Positions 5,455 to 6,330 of a stretch of 6,330 nucleotides of DNA are shown piece by piece. Within the stretch, counting starts at the first letter, position 1. Every line of letters starts with the position of its first letter. Under the pieces are notes generated by a model. That model made no database searches and was not told the DNA's origin. It worked only from the letters and a program-made list of their open reading frames with translations. The stretch covers positions 1-6,330 of the forward strand of contig PMJE01000650.1 of NCBI GenBank assembly GCA_003157315.1. The letters run 5' to 3'. Source of the stretch: Myxococcales bacterium (GTDB lineage Bacteria; Myxococcota; Polyangia; Fen-1088). Both the position numbers and the translations under genes were made by a program.

Positions 5455-6330
5455 GTGTTCAAGAAAGTACTCATAGCCAACCGTGGCGAAATCGCCCTAC
5501 GCGTGGTTCGCGCCTGTCGCGACATGGGAATCCGATCGGTCGCGGTGCATTCCACTGCTGACGCGGACGCGCTCCACGTGCGCTTCGCGGATGAGAAGGT
5601 GTGCATTGGCCCGCCCCCTGCGCGCCAGAGCTACAACAACGTTCCCGCCCTGATCAGTGCAGCCGAGGTGACCGGCGCCGACGCCGTCCATCCAGGGTAC
5701 GGGTTTCTGGCCGAAAATGCCGAGTTCGCCGAAGTCGTACAGAAGTGCGGCTTGCATTGGATTGGGCCCCAGCCCGAGCTGATGCGCCTGATGGGCGACA
5801 AGGTTTCCGCGCGCAAGGCGATGGAGGCGGCAGGCGTTCCGGTGGTCCCAGGCTCGCTCATCATCGAAACCGATCGACAGGCGGAGGAGGCGGTGGAGCG
5901 CATCGGGCTGCCCGTCATCATCAAGGCTACCGGTGGGGGCGGCGGTCGGGGCATGAAGATCGTCGAAGACAAGTCGCGGCTCTTCACCCAGTTGGCCTCC
6001 GCCCGGGCCGAGGCCCAGGCCGGATTCAACAACCCCGCGGTCTACCTGGAGCGCTACATCGGGCATCCCCGCCATATCGAAGTGCAGGTTCTGGGCGACG
6101 GCTCCACCGCGATCGCCATGGGCGAGCGCGAGTGCTCCATCCAACGCCGACACCAGAAGCTGATCGAGGAGGCTCCTTCGGTGGCTCTCGATGATGCCCG
6201 ACGGGTCGAGTTGCTGCGCACCGCGCGCAAGGCCACTGCGGCGATTGGCTACCGCACGGTTGGCACCCTGGAGTTCCTGCTCGACGAGGGAAGGCACTTC
6301 TACTTTATCGAGATGAACACCCGCATCCAG
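5455..6330 (+). CDS. accC: Acetyl-CoA carboxylase biotin carboxylase subunit (3' partial)
   Basis: AccC uses ATP and bicarbonate to carboxylate biotin on AccB. The frame runs from GTG 5455 through the window end, giving 292 of about 450 expected residues. Domains: biotin carboxylase N-terminal domain (FKKVLIANRGEIALRVVRAC at the start, then VHPGYGFLAENAEFAE) and most of the ATP-grasp domain. Key sites are present: MGDKVSA with Lys116, VIIKATGGGGGRGM with Lys157 and the Gly-rich loop 160-167, ECSIQRRHQK with Cys227, Gln230, His233 and Lys235, metal-binding Glu273 and Glu286, and Asn288 and Arg290 in EMNTRIQ. By position these match the known E. coli active-site residues. The GTG start is chosen because family proteins begin directly before this motif and no in-frame ATG lies nearby. 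No clear Shine-Dalgarno sequence precedes it. It follows accB after 86 bases that contain a palindromic repeat, so the two subunits are probably co-transcribed, perhaps with separately tuned translation. Confidence 0.97.
   Translation, partial: MFKKVLIANRGEIALRVVRACRDMGIRSVAVHSTADADALHVRFADEKVCIGPPPARQSYNNVPALISAAEVTGADAVHPGYGFLAENAEFAEVVQKCGLHWIGPQPELMRLMGDKVSARKAMEAAGVPVVPGSLIIETDRQAEEAVERIGLPVIIKATGGGGGRGMKIVEDKSRLFTQLASARAEAQAGFNNPAVYLERYIGHPRHIEVQVLGDGSTAIAMGERECSIQRRHQKLIEEAPSVALDDARRVELLRTARKATAAIGYRTVGTLEFLLDEGRHFYFIEMNTRIQ

Noticed and set aside
5497..6297. 266-residue reading frame on the minus strand
   Set aside because: It lies fully antisense to accC, whose active-site motifs are intact, and shows no recognisable domain; typical shadow frame in high-GC coding DNA.
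1..6330. Defence system, toxin-antitoxin pair, transposon, CRISPR array or tRNA
   Set aside because: All coding space is taken by recognisable envelope and housekeeping genes plus one lipoprotein; no spaced direct repeats, transposase motifs or cloverleaf were seen on either strand.

Overview
The window is a gene-dense, high-GC stretch with every supported gene on the + strand. It reads as a Myxococcota (deltaproteobacterial, myxobacteria-like) chromosome. The grounds are a type IV pilus secretin PilQ whose AMIN, STN and secretin segments resemble the myxobacterial form, a cysteine-patterned lipoprotein of a style I associate with myxobacteria, and a small Roadblock/LC7 protein. All taxonomic statements come from remembered family features, not from a search.

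Layout, left to right. (1) Positions 1-2949 hold the 3' part of pilQ; its start is off the window. The visible protein opens with about 310 residues of charged Ala/Glu/Arg/Lys/Gln helix, unusual for a secretin, followed by a Pro/Ala linker, one AMIN domain, a hydrophobic signal-peptide-like segment, then STN, secretin-N and the secretin barrel. (2) 2996-3853 encodes a Cys-rich lipoprotein of unknown function. (3) 3925-4284 encodes a Roadblock/LC7 protein, preceded by a plausible sigma70-type promoter. (4) 4281-4838 is aroQ, a type II 3-dehydroquinate dehydratase. (5) 4835-5368 is accB, the biotin carboxyl carrier protein of acetyl-CoA carboxylase. (6) 5455 to the window end is the first 292 codons of accC, the biotin carboxylase; the gene has no stop in the window. 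The 86-base accB-accC gap holds an imperfect palindrome with a 9-base tandem repeat.

How the genes work together. PilQ is the outer-membrane gate for the pilus, and the lipoprotein may be envelope-located beside it. The Roadblock protein, aroQ and accB are joined by 4-base stop/start overlaps (GTGA, ATGA), which suggests translational coupling. The aroQ-accB-accC order is a familiar housekeeping arrangement: shikimate pathway next to malonyl-CoA synthesis. So the window is a junction between an envelope/motility cluster and a core-metabolism operon, with the Roadblock gene at the seam.

I found no mobile element, CRISPR array, tRNA or rRNA, and no clear terminator. I see no convincing new multi-gene system. 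The oddest items are the coiled-coil secretin with its internal signal-like segment, the conserved-looking lipoprotein and Roadblock pair next to PilQ, the accB-accC intergenic repeat, and the CCC cluster at the AccB N-terminus.
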